From positions 5,926,001-5,990,000 of the forward strand of contig NZ_CP134605.1 of the NCBI RefSeq assembly GCF_031844685.1: a stretch of DNA of 64,000 nt, written 5' to 3'. The notes beneath the pieces were generated by a model. That model saw only the letters and a list, made by a program, of their open reading frames with translations. It had not been told where the DNA came from and did no database searches. A program made the translations under genes and the position numbers. Source of the stretch: Streptomyces sp. ITFR-21. GTDB lineage: Bacteria > Actinomycetota > Actinomycetes > Streptomycetales > Streptomycetaceae. Shown here in pieces: positions 34,795-43,418 of this stretch (positions are counted from its first letter, which is position 1; every line of letters starts with the position of its first letter).

Positions 34795-35790
34795 TCAGCG
34801 GTGGGGGTCCAGCAGCGACTTGCCCTGCTGACGGCGTCCTTCGAGCGCCGCGTGCGCCTCGGCGACCCGGTCGAAGGAGTAGACCGGGCCGGGCTCGACC
34901 GACAGGGTGCCGCGGGCCAGCGCGGTGAACACGCTGGCCGCACGCGATCGGAAGGTCTCCAGGTCACGTACATGATCGGCGAGCCGAGGTCTGGTCAGGA
35001 ACAGCGACCCTGCCTCGCCGAGTTCGATCGGGCTCAGATCATCGACGTTGCCGGCGACCGAGCCGTAGTTGACAACCAGCCCGCGCACGGCGGTGGCCCT
35101 GATGCTCTCGCGCAGCGTCGGCGAACCGATCGCGTCGTAGACCACGTCGGCACCGGCGCCGCCGGTCAACGCCCGCACCTGGTCGGCGAGGTTGGGCTGG
35201 TCGTAGCGCAGGACGTGGTCCGCGCCGAGGTTACGGACGATCTCGGCCTTGGCCGGCGAGCTCGTCGAGGCGATCACCGTCGCGCCCAGCGCATGGGCGT
35301 ACTGCACCAACAGCCGTCCCACAGCGCCGGATGCGGCGTGCACCAGACAGGTGCTGCGTGGACTGAGACGGCCGACATCGTGGGCGAGATAGTGAGCGGT
35401 GAGGCCCTGGAAGATCGACGCGGCTGCCTGGGAGAGTTCCAGCTCCGGCGGGACCGGTGCGAGGCGCCGCGCCGGCACGATCGCGTAGTCGGCGTAGCTC
35501 CCCCACGACAGACACCACGCGACGCGGGCCCCGGCGTCGAAACCGCTCACGCCGTCGCCGGCCTCGACGACGATCCCCGCGCCCTCCATCCCCAGGCCGG
35601 TCGGCAGCCGCACCGGATAGGTGTGCGAGGTCGCGTACTTGCCCTGCCGGGTGTGGACGTCCATGAAGTTGATCCCGGCGAACTCGACGCGAACCAGCAC
35701 CTCACCCGGTCCCGGGCGGGTGAGGGGCCGGTCCCACTGCTCCAGGACGCTCGCGTCGCCGTAACGGCTGATCCCTATCGCACGTACCAC
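34795..35790 (-). CDS. Zinc-free MDR, quinone-oxidoreductase-like
   Basis: A 331-residue medium-chain reductase without zinc ligands. It shows GDASVLEQWDRPL at the start, EFAGINFMDVHTRQGKY, a nucleotide-binding VHAASGAVGRLLVQYA and the C-terminal EAHAALEGRRQQGK, all typical of NADPH:quinone oxidoreductases. The GTG at 35790 follows GGCGGAG. It is divergent from the gentisate dioxygenase gene and shares the palindrome at 35892, so it is probably co-regulated. The role could be reduction of a quinone or enone by-product of ring hydroxylation. Confidence 0.87.
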   Translation of the reverse strand: MVRAIGISRYGDASVLEQWDRPLTRPGPGEVLVRVEFAGINFMDVHTRQGKYATSHTYPVRLPTGLGMEGAGIVVEAGDGVSGFDAGARVAWCLSWGSYADYAIVPARRLAPVPPELELSQAAASIFQGLTAHYLAHDVGRLSPRSTCLVHAASGAVGRLLVQYAHALGATVIASTSSPAKAEIVRNLGADHVLRYDQPNLADQVRALTGGAGADVVYDAIGSPTLRESIRATAVRGLVVNYGSVAGNVDDLSPIELGEAGSLFLTRPRLADHVRDLETFRSRAASVFTALARGTLSVEPGPVYSFDRVAEAHAALEGRRQQGKSLLDPHR

Positions 35791-35891
35791 TGCGCTCCGC
35801 CTTTTCCTCGTGGCCAACCTGCCCTGAAACCAGCTCTTCACGGCCCCATCGGGAGGGGTTGCTTCGACCAAGTGACCCGCTTTAGTCTAAA

Positions 35892-35902
35892 CGGTAGAAC
35901 CA
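35892..35902. promoter_or_regulatory. FadR-type (GntR) operator 3
   Basis: CGGTAGAACCA, matching TNGTNNNACNA except for the first base, sits between the divergent quinone-oxidoreductase-like and gentisate dioxygenase genes, 26 bp before the latter. It shares GGTAGAACCAT with operator 2. Confidence 0.58.
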
Positions 35903-35927
35903 TTCGAGCAAAGAGAGGTGTAGTCGC

Positions 35928-36995
35928 TTGACCTCCACAACGCATGACACCACTGACACGAGCACAACGGACTTCACCGAGCGCCTCGCCGCGGTCGGTC
36001 TTCGGATTCAGCAGCCCGGCGACGTACCGATCTTCACACCTGAGCCGAAGCCGACGATGGTGCCGATGCACTGGAAGTGGTCACAGCTGTCGGGCCTGAT
36101 CGACGAGCTGAGCGAGCATCTGTCGCTGGCCCCGGGCAGCGGACGTCGCACTCTCAAGCTCACCAACCCCGGCCTGGAGTTCGGCACGACACCGACGTTC
36201 TGGGCCTCGATTCAGTACATCCTCCCGGGCGAGGTCGCCACCGCGCACCGGCACACGCCCGAGGCGTTCCGGTTTGTCATGTCCGGGCACGGCTGCCGCA
36301 CGACGGTCAACGGTGAGAACTACGAGATGCACGCCGGCGACCTCGTGCTGACCCCGAGCTGGGACTGGCACGACCATGTGCATCACGGCGAGGAGCCGAT
36401 GATCTGGCTCGACGTCCTCGACATCTCGCTCGTGCGCTTCTTCGACTCGATCTTCTTCGAGAACTACTCGGCCGACGTGCAGCCGGTCGACGAGGTCCCC
36501 GACGCGGGCTACCGCAGGTTCGGATCAGGCCTGCTGCGCCCGGTCGGCGCCGTCGCGACCGGCAACGACAACCCGCTGCTGGCCTACCCCAAGGCCCAGG
36601 CGGATGCCGCCGTCGCGCAGGCCGCCGGACTGCCGGCCGACCCGGTCGACGATGTCATCCTCGAATACCAGGACCCGACCACCGGCAACCCGGTCATGAA
36701 GACGCTGTCGATGAAGACACAGTTGCTGCGCAACGGCTTCCGAGGCCGGTCGGTCCAGCACACGGGGAGCAAGGTCTACTGGGTGATCGACGGTTCCGGC
36801 ACGACCGAGGTGGCCGGCCGGCGATTCGAGTGGAGCAAGGGCGACTTCTTCGCGATCCCGTCCTGGGCCCCGCACCGGCACGAGAACGCCTCCGGTGCCG
36901 ACGCGCGGCTGTTCCGCGTCGACGACTCCCCGTTGCTGCGCGCGGCCGGCCTCTACGTCGAGCGCCCGGTGCAGGACGAGACGATCAGCCGGTGA
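35928..36995 (+). CDS. Gentisate 1,2-dioxygenase-like bicupin
   Basis: A 355-residue two-cupin protein with the hallmarks of gentisate 1,2-dioxygenase, an Fe(II) enzyme that opens the ring of gentisate to maleylpyruvate. The N-terminal cupin carries AHRHTPEAFRFVMSGHG with the iron-binding HRH, then TPSWDWHDHVHHGEEPMIWLD, a signature of the family. The second cupin (AVYW...IPSWAPHRHENAS region) is also present. The TTG at 35928 follows AGAGAGG. It leads an operon with a fumarylpyruvate-type hydrolase (4-bp overlap). No maleylpyruvate isomerase is seen nearby. Confidence 0.87.
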   Translation: MTSTTHDTTDTSTTDFTERLAAVGLRIQQPGDVPIFTPEPKPTMVPMHWKWSQLSGLIDELSEHLSLAPGSGRRTLKLTNPGLEFGTTPTFWASIQYILPGEVATAHRHTPEAFRFVMSGHGCRTTVNGENYEMHAGDLVLTPSWDWHDHVHHGEEPMIWLDVLDISLVRFFDSIFFENYSADVQPVDEVPDAGYRRFGSGLLRPVGAVATGNDNPLLAYPKAQADAAVAQAAGLPADPVDDVILEYQDPTTGNPVMKTLSMKTQLLRNGFRGRSVQHTGSKVYWVIDGSGTTEVAGRRFEWSKGDFFAIPSWAPHRHENASGADARLFRVDDSPLLRAAGLYVERPVQDETISR

Positions 36996-37879
36996 AACTG
37001 GCCGTCTTCAACGACTACCGCGTCGGAGTCGTCGTCGGTGACGAGGTCGTCGACGTCAGCGCCGTTCTGCCCGAGTTGTTCGAACGGTGGCCGATTCAGC
37101 GGATCAACTGGCTCATCGAGCACTGGGACGAGCTCGGGCCGCAGGTCCGCGCCGCAGCCGAGGACCACGCGCAGGCGCACCGTGTGGCCGACGTGACCCT
37201 CCGTGCCGCGAGCCCGGCCCCGAGGCAGTTGTTCGCCCTGCCCGCGAACTTCCACAAGCACCTGACCGAGCTCGGTACGCGCTCGGTGTCGAAGGGGCGC
37301 ACCGCCCGCGAACAGGGCTTTTTCCTCAAGAGCGCCGGCTCCGTCATCGGCGCTGGCGAGGAGATCGTTCTGCCGCACGGGTCCGCACGCCGTTTCGATC
37401 ACGAGTGCGAGCTCGCGGTCGTCATCGGCAAGTCCGGCCGCGACGTGCCGCGAGCCGATGCGATGGATCTCGTGTTCGGGTTCTCGACGCTGATCGACCT
37501 CACGATGCGGATAGAGCCGGGGGAGTTCGAAGAAGAGCGCTCCATGCGCAAGTCCTTCGAGAGCTTCACGCCGGTCGGCCCGTACCTGGTGACCGCCGCC
37601 GAGGTCGGCCCGCTGGAGGGGCTCGTGAGTCGGCTTTCGGTCAACGGCGAGCTGCGCCAACGCGCCCCGCTGCGCGATCTCATCGTCGACGTGCCGGAGG
37701 CGATCGAACTGATCACGTCGGTTGTGCCGGTGTTCCCGGGAGACGTCATCGCGATGGGCACGCCGCAAGGCGTCGGCCCGGTCGGGCCCGGAGACTCGGT
37801 GACCATCGGCATCGACGACGTCGGGCAGATGACACTGCCGGTCCGCGCCCGCGCGGCCGCGTCACCGAGGCCGTACTGA
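36992..37879 (+). CDS. Fumarylacetoacetate-hydrolase family protein (fumaryl/maleylpyruvate hydrolase)
   Basis: A 295-residue FAH-family hydrolase. Metal-binding acidic residues lie in HECELAVVIGKSGR (E-x-E) and in MRIEPGEF. The C-terminal FPGDVIAMGTPQGVGPVGPGD is the classic FAH end. After gentisate dioxygenase, the expected job is to split maleylpyruvate or fumarylpyruvate into pyruvate and a C4 diacid (or a methylated C5 diacid if the substrate is a methylgentisate). The GTG at 36992 overlaps the dioxygenase stop (GTGA), and its own stop overlaps the next start. Confidence 0.88.
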   Translation: MKLAVFNDYRVGVVVGDEVVDVSAVLPELFERWPIQRINWLIEHWDELGPQVRAAAEDHAQAHRVADVTLRAASPAPRQLFALPANFHKHLTELGTRSVSKGRTAREQGFFLKSAGSVIGAGEEIVLPHGSARRFDHECELAVVIGKSGRDVPRADAMDLVFGFSTLIDLTMRIEPGEFEEERSMRKSFESFTPVGPYLVTAAEVGPLEGLVSRLSVNGELRQRAPLRDLIVDVPEAIELITSVVPVFPGDVIAMGTPQGVGPVGPGDSVTIGIDDVGQMTLPVRARAAASPRPY

Positions 37880-39024
37880 TGATGAGCGAAGACCGCGGCT
37901 ATCGCGCCGCCTTCTATCGCGGAGGCACCAGTAAAGCTCTGGTGTTCAACCGCGCGGACCTGCCCGCACGCGAGGAGTGGGCGTCGATCTTCCTCCGCGC
38001 GATGGGCAGCCCCGACCCGACCGGGCGCCAGCTCGACGGCATGGGCGGCGGACTGTCCTCGCTGTCGAAGGTCTGCATCGTCGAACCGTCCGATCACCCC
38101 GACGCCGACGTCGACTTCACCTTCGCGCAGGTGCAGATCCGTGAGTCGGTCGTCGACTTCGCCGGCAACTGCGGCAACATGTCGGCGGCCATCGGCCCGT
38201 TCGCGGTCGACGAAGCCCTGGTCGTCGTCGAGGACGGGACGGCGACGGTCCGGATCCGCAACGTCAACACCGACAAGATCATGCACGCGACGTTCGAGGT
38301 CCGGCAGGGTCGGGCAGTCAGCGCCGGGAAACTCGCCATTCCCGGCGTAGCCGGCACGGGGGCACCGGTGAAGCTCGACTTTCTCGCGCCCGGCGGGGCC
38401 ACCACGGGCACCCTCTTGCCCGCCGGGGCCGCGACCGTCGAACTGTCCACGCCTGAGCACGGGACCTTCGCTGTGTCGATGGTCGACGCGGCCAACGCCT
38501 GCGCGTTCGTGTCCGCGGAGGCGGTGGGCCTCACCGGCGTGGAGATGCCCGAAGACCTCGAACGCCGCGGCGACGTGCTGGAGACGCTGATGTCGATCCG
38601 GCTCAGCGCATCGGTGGCGATGGGGATCGCGCCCGACCGGTACACGGCCGCGGCGAGGCCGGTGGTGCCGTTCATCGCCGTCGTCGCGCCGGGCCGGGCT
38701 TTCGTCACGCTCGACGGGGTCGCCGTGACGGGCGACGAGTCCGATCTGGCGATACGGATGATGTCCAGCGGCCAGCCGCATCGCGCGATACCGATGACCG
38801 GTGCGATCTGCGCCGCGGCGGCGGCCGCGATCCCGGGGACGATCCTGCACGACATCGCCGGCGCGAGGCCGACTCTGCGGCTGGGAACCCCGTCCGGAGT
38901 CATCACGGTCGCGGCGGAGCCCGACACCGATCACGGTGGGGGCTCGGCCGTTGCCGGGGTGAGGTCGGCTTCGATCTTCCGTACGTGGCGGCGTCTGTTC
39001 GACGGCACGGTCTATCCGCGGTGA
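37879..39024 (+). CDS. PrpF-family isomerase (aconitate/oxalomesaconate tautomerase-like)
   Basis: A 381-residue DUF453/PrpF protein with a duplicated diaminopimelate-epimerase-like fold. It has YRGGTSKALVFN at the start, FAGNCGNMSAAIGPFAVD with the conserved cysteine, and MMSSGQPHRAIPMTGA in the second half. Relatives move double bonds in methylaconitate, methylitaconate and 4-oxalomesaconate. It is translationally coupled to the FAH hydrolase (TGATG). Its presence suggests the ring-cleavage product is an unsaturated, perhaps methylated, diacid that needs isomerisation. Confidence 0.85.
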   Translation: MMSEDRGYRAAFYRGGTSKALVFNRADLPAREEWASIFLRAMGSPDPTGRQLDGMGGGLSSLSKVCIVEPSDHPDADVDFTFAQVQIRESVVDFAGNCGNMSAAIGPFAVDEALVVVEDGTATVRIRNVNTDKIMHATFEVRQGRAVSAGKLAIPGVAGTGAPVKLDFLAPGGATTGTLLPAGAATVELSTPEHGTFAVSMVDAANACAFVSAEAVGLTGVEMPEDLERRGDVLETLMSIRLSASVAMGIAPDRYTAAARPVVPFIAVVAPGRAFVTLDGVAVTGDESDLAIRMMSSGQPHRAIPMTGAICAAAAAAIPGTILHDIAGARPTLRLGTPSGVITVAAEPDTDHGGGSAVAGVRSASIFRTWRRLFDGTVYPR

Positions 39025-39101
39025 CCGGCGGTCGTGCACGGTAGCGACGGGTCCGGGTCGGGGGCGTGTGGTGAGGGCTCGTGAGCGGCTCGAAAGACCG
39101 T

Positions 39102-39137
39102 CTGGCAGCCGGCTGTCGGGACTCAGCCGGCTGCCAG
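39102..39137. terminator. Bidirectional hairpin terminator
   Basis: CTGGCAGCCGGCTG and its exact complement CAGCCGGCTGCCAG form a perfect 14-bp stem around an 8-nt loop, between the convergent isomerase and GntR genes. The stem overlaps the last codons of the GntR gene. Confidence 0.75.
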
Positions 39138-39926
39138 CGGGCTGGCAGATCGGGGCCGGTCGCGCTTCTGGTCACGCTCCTGCTCGGACATGTAGGCCTC
39201 CAGGCGCTCAAGATGCGCGACGAGCTCCTCGATCGCGCCCTCGGCGTCCCGCTCGCGGATGAGTTCCAGAATGCGGCGTCGGGTGGCGACCACGGAGTGC
39301 TGCGGACCGTGGCCGACGACAGCGAGGCGAGCGGCGACGATGTCGGTGAGCGCGTCGATGAGCAGTGCGTAGACCTCGTTGTGCGTCGACCGTCCGAGGA
39401 TCCGGTAGAAGTTCACGATCTGCTTTGCCCGGCGCTCCATGTCGGCCGGAGCGGTGAGCGTCTCGGTCTCGTCGATGTCGGCATCAAGCTCCTCGAAGTC
39501 CCGTTCGGTCCCGCGCTCGCACGCCAGCCGCACGGCCTCGCTCGTGATGAGGATCCTGGTCTCCAGGAGGCTGGCAGGCGACAGCTGACCGAAGAACGCG
39601 AGGTCATGTATCCCGCGGGTGACGACGGAGGTGTCGCCCTTGGCGATGAACACCCCGCCGGTGACGCCGGTGCTGACGGTGACCAGGCCGGCCTGCTCCA
39701 GCACCCTGGTGGCCTCACGGACACTCTGCCGGGCGACGCCGAAGATCTGCGCCATATCGCGCTCGTTGGGCAGCTTGTCGCCAGGGCGCAAGTTGCCGGC
39801 GGCGATCTCTGCGCGAACCTGGTTGACGATCTCCTGGAACCCGCGGCGGGCCTTGACTCGCGTGAACCCGGTTCGCGCGCTGGTCAGGTCGGTCGGAGCA
39901 CTCGGGAGGCTCTCATCGGAAGTCAT
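39123..39926 (-). CDS. GntR-family regulator, FadR subfamily
   Basis: A 267-residue regulator. The N-terminal winged helix-turn-helix reads QVRAEIAAGNLRPGDKLPNE, then ERDMAQIFGVARQSVREATR and LEQAGLVTVSTGVTGGVFI. The all-helical FCD effector domain covers about residues 100-245, with metal/ligand-type histidines such as the one in RSTHNEVYALLIDAL. It most likely recognises the four TNGTNNNACNA palindromes in this island, including one in its own promoter at 40025, and responds to a pathway acid. I start it at the ATG at 39926; an upstream GTG at 39938 is possible. Confidence 0.92.
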   Translation of the reverse strand: MTSDESLPSAPTDLTSARTGFTRVKARRGFQEIVNQVRAEIAAGNLRPGDKLPNERDMAQIFGVARQSVREATRVLEQAGLVTVSTGVTGGVFIAKGDTSVVTRGIHDLAFFGQLSPASLLETRILITSEAVRLACERGTERDFEELDADIDETETLTAPADMERRAKQIVNFYRILGRSTHNEVYALLIDALTDIVAARLAVVGHGPQHSVVATRRRILELIRERDAEGAIEELVAHLERLEAYMSEQERDQKRDRPRSASPLAAG

Positions 39927-40024
39927 CGCTGCATTCACGTCCGCATCATCGACACCAAAGGTTCGTTCATTTACACCGAGAATTGTAGCGTTCGACGCGG
40001 CAAACACTAGAGATCCGAGCGTAT

Positions 40025-40035
40025 CGGTTCTACCA
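40025..40035. promoter_or_regulatory. FadR-type (GntR) operator 4
   Basis: CGGTTCTACCA, whose complement is TGGTAGAACCG, lies between the divergent GntR and PrpB-like genes. It is the same core as operators 2 and 3 in the opposite orientation and implies autoregulation. Confidence 0.6.
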
Positions 40036-40145
40036 TTCGTCCGTAGCGGTTCACGTGCTGCCGCTCGTGAGCCGGGGCGACCGTTCTGGGTGGTGTGACC
40101 CGCGAGGCTGTCACGGTTGCCGACCAGCCGCAACGAGGAGGCCCC

Positions 40146-41045
40146 ATGTTGTACGCACAAAGCACCGCCGCCGCGAAGCGGCAGGCGCTTCGGGAGCGCC
40201 TGGCCGAGAACCGCATCCTGCGGATGCCGGGAGCGTTCAACCCGCTGTCGGCGCGGCTCATCGAGCAGCGCGGGTTCGACGGGGTGTACGTCTCGGGGGC
40301 CGTCCTGTCGGCAGACCTCGGCCTGCCCGACATCGGCTTGACGACCCTGACCGAGGTGGCCGGCCGTTCGGCCCAGATCGCACGCACGACCGAGCTGCCG
40401 GTACTGGTCGACGCGGACACCGGATTCGGCGAGCCGATGAACGTCGCCCGCAGCGTGCAGGAGCTGGAGAACGCCGGCGTCGCCGCGCTGCACATCGAAG
40501 ACCAGGTGAACCCGAAGCGGTGCGGGCATCTGGACGGCAAGCAAGTCGTCGACGAGCAGACCGCGCTCAAGCGCATCCGTGCCGCGGTGGAAGCCCGCCG
40601 TGACGAGAACCTGCTGATCATGGCTCGCACGGACGTTCGGGCCGTTGAGGGGCTTGCGGCCGCGGCCGATCGCGCCAGAGCGCTCGTCGACGCCGGCGCT
40701 GACGCGATCTTCCCGGAGGCGATGCGCGACCTCGACGAGTTTGCGGCCATCCGTAAAGCCGTGGACGTGCCGGTCCTGGCGAACATGACCGAGTTCGGCA
40801 AGTCGGAGCTGTTCACGGTCGCCCAGTTGCAAGACGTTGGCGTGAACATGGTGATCTGGCCGGTGTCGTTGCTGCGCTTGGCGATGGGTGCGGCAGGCCG
40901 CGCGCTCGACGAGCTCACCGCCACCGGCTCGCTGGAGAGCCAACTGGGTCGGATGCAGCATCGTGCCGACCTGTACGACCTGCTCGATTACGAGGGATAC
41001 GGGAAGTTCGACGGTGACATTTTCAACTTCACCGTGGCCCGCTGA
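40146..41045 (+). CDS. Isocitrate-lyase/PEP-mutase superfamily lyase (2-methylisocitrate-lyase-like)
   Basis: A 299-residue TIM-barrel lyase. Visible are the metal-binding VLVDADTGFGEP, IEDQVNPKRCGHLDGK with the catalytic cysteine loop KRCGH, and MARTDVRAVEG. This is the pattern of 2-methylisocitrate lyase, dimethylmalate lyase and related carbon-carbon lyases that release pyruvate or glyoxylate from a hydroxylated diacid. It is divergent from the GntR gene and has its own operator. With the PrpF-type isomerase it could process a methyl-substituted C5 or C6 diacid from ring cleavage. ATG start preceded by AACGAGGAGG. Confidence 0.9.
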   Translation: MLYAQSTAAAKRQALRERLAENRILRMPGAFNPLSARLIEQRGFDGVYVSGAVLSADLGLPDIGLTTLTEVAGRSAQIARTTELPVLVDADTGFGEPMNVARSVQELENAGVAALHIEDQVNPKRCGHLDGKQVVDEQTALKRIRAAVEARRDENLLIMARTDVRAVEGLAAAADRARALVDAGADAIFPEAMRDLDEFAAIRKAVDVPVLANMTEFGKSELFTVAQLQDVGVNMVIWPVSLLRLAMGAAGRALDELTATGSLESQLGRMQHRADLYDLLDYEGYGKFDGDIFNFTVAR

Positions 41046-41209
41046 CGGCAAAGACCTGCCGAGCGCGGTCGTGGACCGGCCCGACGTGAGTCAGCCCGCC
41101 GGCTCGGCGTCAGTATGGCGACGATCGCGTGCGGGGAGAGCGCGCGCCGGAAATTCCCCTGCTCGCGTCCGCTGGTCCCGGCGGCGGCTGGAGGAGGCGG
41201 GGTCGTCGA

Positions 41210-41385
41210 AGATCGTGGTGCGTGCGGCGGCCCGGCTGGGCCAGGTGGTCGTGTCGAGCCGTTCGCGTTCGACGGCGGCGGAGAACGCTTCGGCGGGTGC
41301 GTTGTCCCAGCACTGCCCGGTGCGGCCGACCGACAGACGGACCCCGAACCGGTCTGCCGGGGCGGCGAATCGCCGGCCGGTGTAG
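41210..41385 (-). pseudogene. IS3-family OrfB C-terminal remnant
   Basis: Read leftward, the sequence gives FGVRLSVGRTGQCWDNAPAE and AFSAAVERERLDTTTWPSRAAA, the block around the catalytic glutamate of IS3 OrfB (usually CWDNAxAESFF). The final helix and the element end are lost, and no start survives. A dead fragment. Confidence 0.72.
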
Positions 41386-41424
41386 TGGCCAGACTCAACC
41401 CGTCAGCGCAACGGGGGGTGCGCG

Positions 41425-41760
41425 ACAGTGGATCGTGGACGATGAGTTGTGGGCTCTGATCGAGCCGTTGCTGCCGTTGCTGCCGTTGCTGCCGCGGCGG
41501 CCGGAGCGGTCACCGGGACCGCAGCCGGTGCCGGACCGGCTCTGCCTCCAGGGCGGCCTGTACGTCCTCTGCAACGACACGTCACGCGTGTGCGTGGACG
41601 GTTCTCACATCCGCGCGAAACAGGGGGACCGACACCGGTCCGTCGCCGGTCGACCGGCGGAAAACGGGCGGCGAACACCACGTGATCCACTGCAAACACC
41701 CCGCCGTCCGCGCCGTCGCGGTGACCCTGCCGCACTGCGCCCCGCCCGAGACCGGACGGG
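41425..41760 (+). pseudogene. Degraded IS5-family transposase
   Basis: The frame gives RQWIVDDELWALIEPLLPLL and GPQPVPDRLCLQGGLYVLCND, the N-terminus of an IS5-family transposase, then jumps to SRVCVDGSHIRAKQG, the first catalytic segment, so about 50 codons between are missing. After that the family sequence (TDTGPSPVDRRKTGGEHHV) continues only in another frame. It also has a short CTGCCGTTG triplication near 41470. Internal deletion plus frameshift make it inactive. Confidence 0.75.
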
Positions 41761-42348
41761 GACGCCCGGTTGCGCGCCGCACCTGAGGCCCGGCCATGCC
41801 CGGCACGGGAGCCCGGTTCCGCGTCGGCACCCACACGGCTATGGCTCCGCGCTGACCTGGGATTCTGCCGGGAAGTGGGATGGCACACACTCCCATGTCA
41901 ACGAAAGGCGATGCGTTGACATGGGCTGATACCTGTACACATACTTCGGGATATGACCACCGCTGGTGACTTCCTGTCGCGGCGCCGGTACCTGGACTTC
42001 TGTCTTCACAACGGCTCCGTCTGTCGCTGAACGAGCACGCCCGGCCCTCGTCTCCTGGCCCGGTGCTCTCTGTGGCTGTCTCCCGCCGGCCCCTGCGCCG
42101 GGCGGCTTTCCCACGGTCGGCCAGGACAGCGCCGGCCAACGCCCGCCCCATCGCGAAGATCAGGGCAGCCGGCCACCCTTCGTCGGCCCCCTCACCTTCT
42201 CGCCCTTCTCCCTCCGTTTGACGGCTCGGCGCGATCCGGACGCCGGTCGCCGTGCGGGCTCCCGACTCGGCGGGGCGATCGACCCAGCTCCGCCCGTCCC
42301 GCGGACCCCGACGCGCACGGTCGGATGACCCGCACCACCCAGCGTTGC
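41761..42348. other. Gene-free stretch after IS remnants
   Basis: Nearly 600 bp with only low-quality frames on both strands and no recognisable motif. It ends at the palindrome and promoter of island 3. Confidence 0.5.
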
Positions 42349-42375
42349 GCGATGCGAAAAGCCTTTCCGCATCGC
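42349..42375. promoter_or_regulatory. Palindromic operator candidate upstream of island 3
   Basis: GCGATGCG and CGCATCGC flank an 11-nt AT-richer centre (AAAAGCCTTTC), giving near symmetry over 27 bp. It abuts the -35 hexamer at 42377, an ideal place for regulation by the IclR protein encoded at 43419. Confidence 0.55.
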
Positions 42376-42376
42376 G

Positions 42377-42405
42377 TTGACAGACGGAGGGGGGTCACCT
42401 ATCCT
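42377..42405 (+). promoter_or_regulatory. Strong consensus promoter of island 3
   Basis: TTGACA at 42377-42382 and TATCCT at 42400-42405 are separated by exactly 17 bp, close to the housekeeping sigma consensus. Transcription should start near 42412, about 57 bp before the TTG start at 42469. Confidence 0.65.
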
Positions 42406-42468
42406 GAATCACGCCCAAGCCGGACAGGCGGCATGTTTGGGATTTTCTCCACGAAAGGGGTCAAGTCG

Positions 42469-43380
42469 TTGACCACGAAAGTTCAAGCCGAGGCAGTAAG
42501 CAACATCTTCTCCCTCCCCTATCTGGTCGCCCGCGACAAGGGCTACTTCACGGATGAGGATCTCGACGTCGAATTCATTTCGGACAAGCGGGCGGCCCCG
42601 GCAGGAATAGTCCCGGTCGAAGACCACCGCCTGGTCGACGCGTTCGGGGCGGTCTCACCCTTCGAAAGCGGAAAGGCCGAGATATACCGGGCCTGCGAAT
42701 GGGGTCAGGTGCGCCGCTCACACGATTCGCGCCGCGGCGGCAAGGTGGTCTCGAAGCGTGCGGCAGTGGCGAGCCAGGCGATCTTCGTCCTTCCCGGCTC
42801 CGAGGTGAGCCACCCGCAGGATCTGGCGAACCTGACCGTCGGCGTACAGTTCCACCACGGGTCGCACTACATCGCCCTGCAGATGCTGGAGGGGTTCCTG
42901 CCGCGTGAAGAGATCAAGGTGGTGCACGCGGGCTCCCCGTACGATCGCTTCCAGGCGCTGCGGGACGGGACGATCGACGCGGTCGCGCTGATGGAGCCGT
43001 GGATCACCGTCTCGGAGAAGCTCGGCTTCAAGCGCATCGCCGAGGCCCATTATGTGGGCGCCGAGATCGCGGCGCCGAGCGTCACAGAGGAGACCTTCGG
43101 GGCCATCAACCGCGCCATCAACCGCGCCGTCGAGGACCTCCGCACGGACCCGCTCGCCTGGGTCCACTACCTGATCGAGGCCCTTCCGGCCGAAATTCAG
43201 GCCGAAGTGAGCCTGACGCCACAGGACTTCGCACCCGACCGGCTCCGCTTCGTCCCTCCGCAGCCCTACGGGCAGGAACAGTTCCGGCGCACGTACGACT
43301 GGATGGTCTCCTGGGACCTCATCCCGGATGACTCGGCATACTCGAATATCGTGGAGAACCGGATCACCGCAATCGCCTGA
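42469..43380 (+). CDS. NMT1/THI5-like (SsuA-type) protein without signal peptide
   Basis: A 303-residue protein with the type II periplasmic-binding fold of NMT1/THI5, SsuA and 4,5-dihydroxyphthalate decarboxylase relatives. It shows SNIFSLPYLVARDKGYFTDE, LTVGVQFHHGSHYIALQML and DRFQALRDGTIDAVALMEPW. There is no signal peptide or lipobox, so it should be cytoplasmic and may be an enzyme rather than a transport receptor; a separate lipoprotein receptor is encoded at 44320. I chose the TTG at 42469 because GAAAGGGG lies 8 bases upstream; the ATG at 42433 is the alternative. It is the first gene after the strong promoter at 42377. Confidence 0.75.
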   Translation: MTTKVQAEAVSNIFSLPYLVARDKGYFTDEDLDVEFISDKRAAPAGIVPVEDHRLVDAFGAVSPFESGKAEIYRACEWGQVRRSHDSRRGGKVVSKRAAVASQAIFVLPGSEVSHPQDLANLTVGVQFHHGSHYIALQMLEGFLPREEIKVVHAGSPYDRFQALRDGTIDAVALMEPWITVSEKLGFKRIAEAHYVGAEIAAPSVTEETFGAINRAINRAVEDLRTDPLAWVHYLIEALPAEIQAEVSLTPQDFAPDRLRFVPPQPYGQEQFRRTYDWMVSWDLIPDDSAYSNIVENRITAIA

Positions 43381-43418
43381 CGGCGGGCCGCGGGGACGAA
43401 ACGAGGGAGACATCCGCC

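Noticed and set aside
39123..41051. A 642-residue GntR protein with a long N-terminal extension
   Set aside because: The extension is antisense to the PrpB-like lyase; the helix-turn-helix starts shortly after the ATG at 39926.
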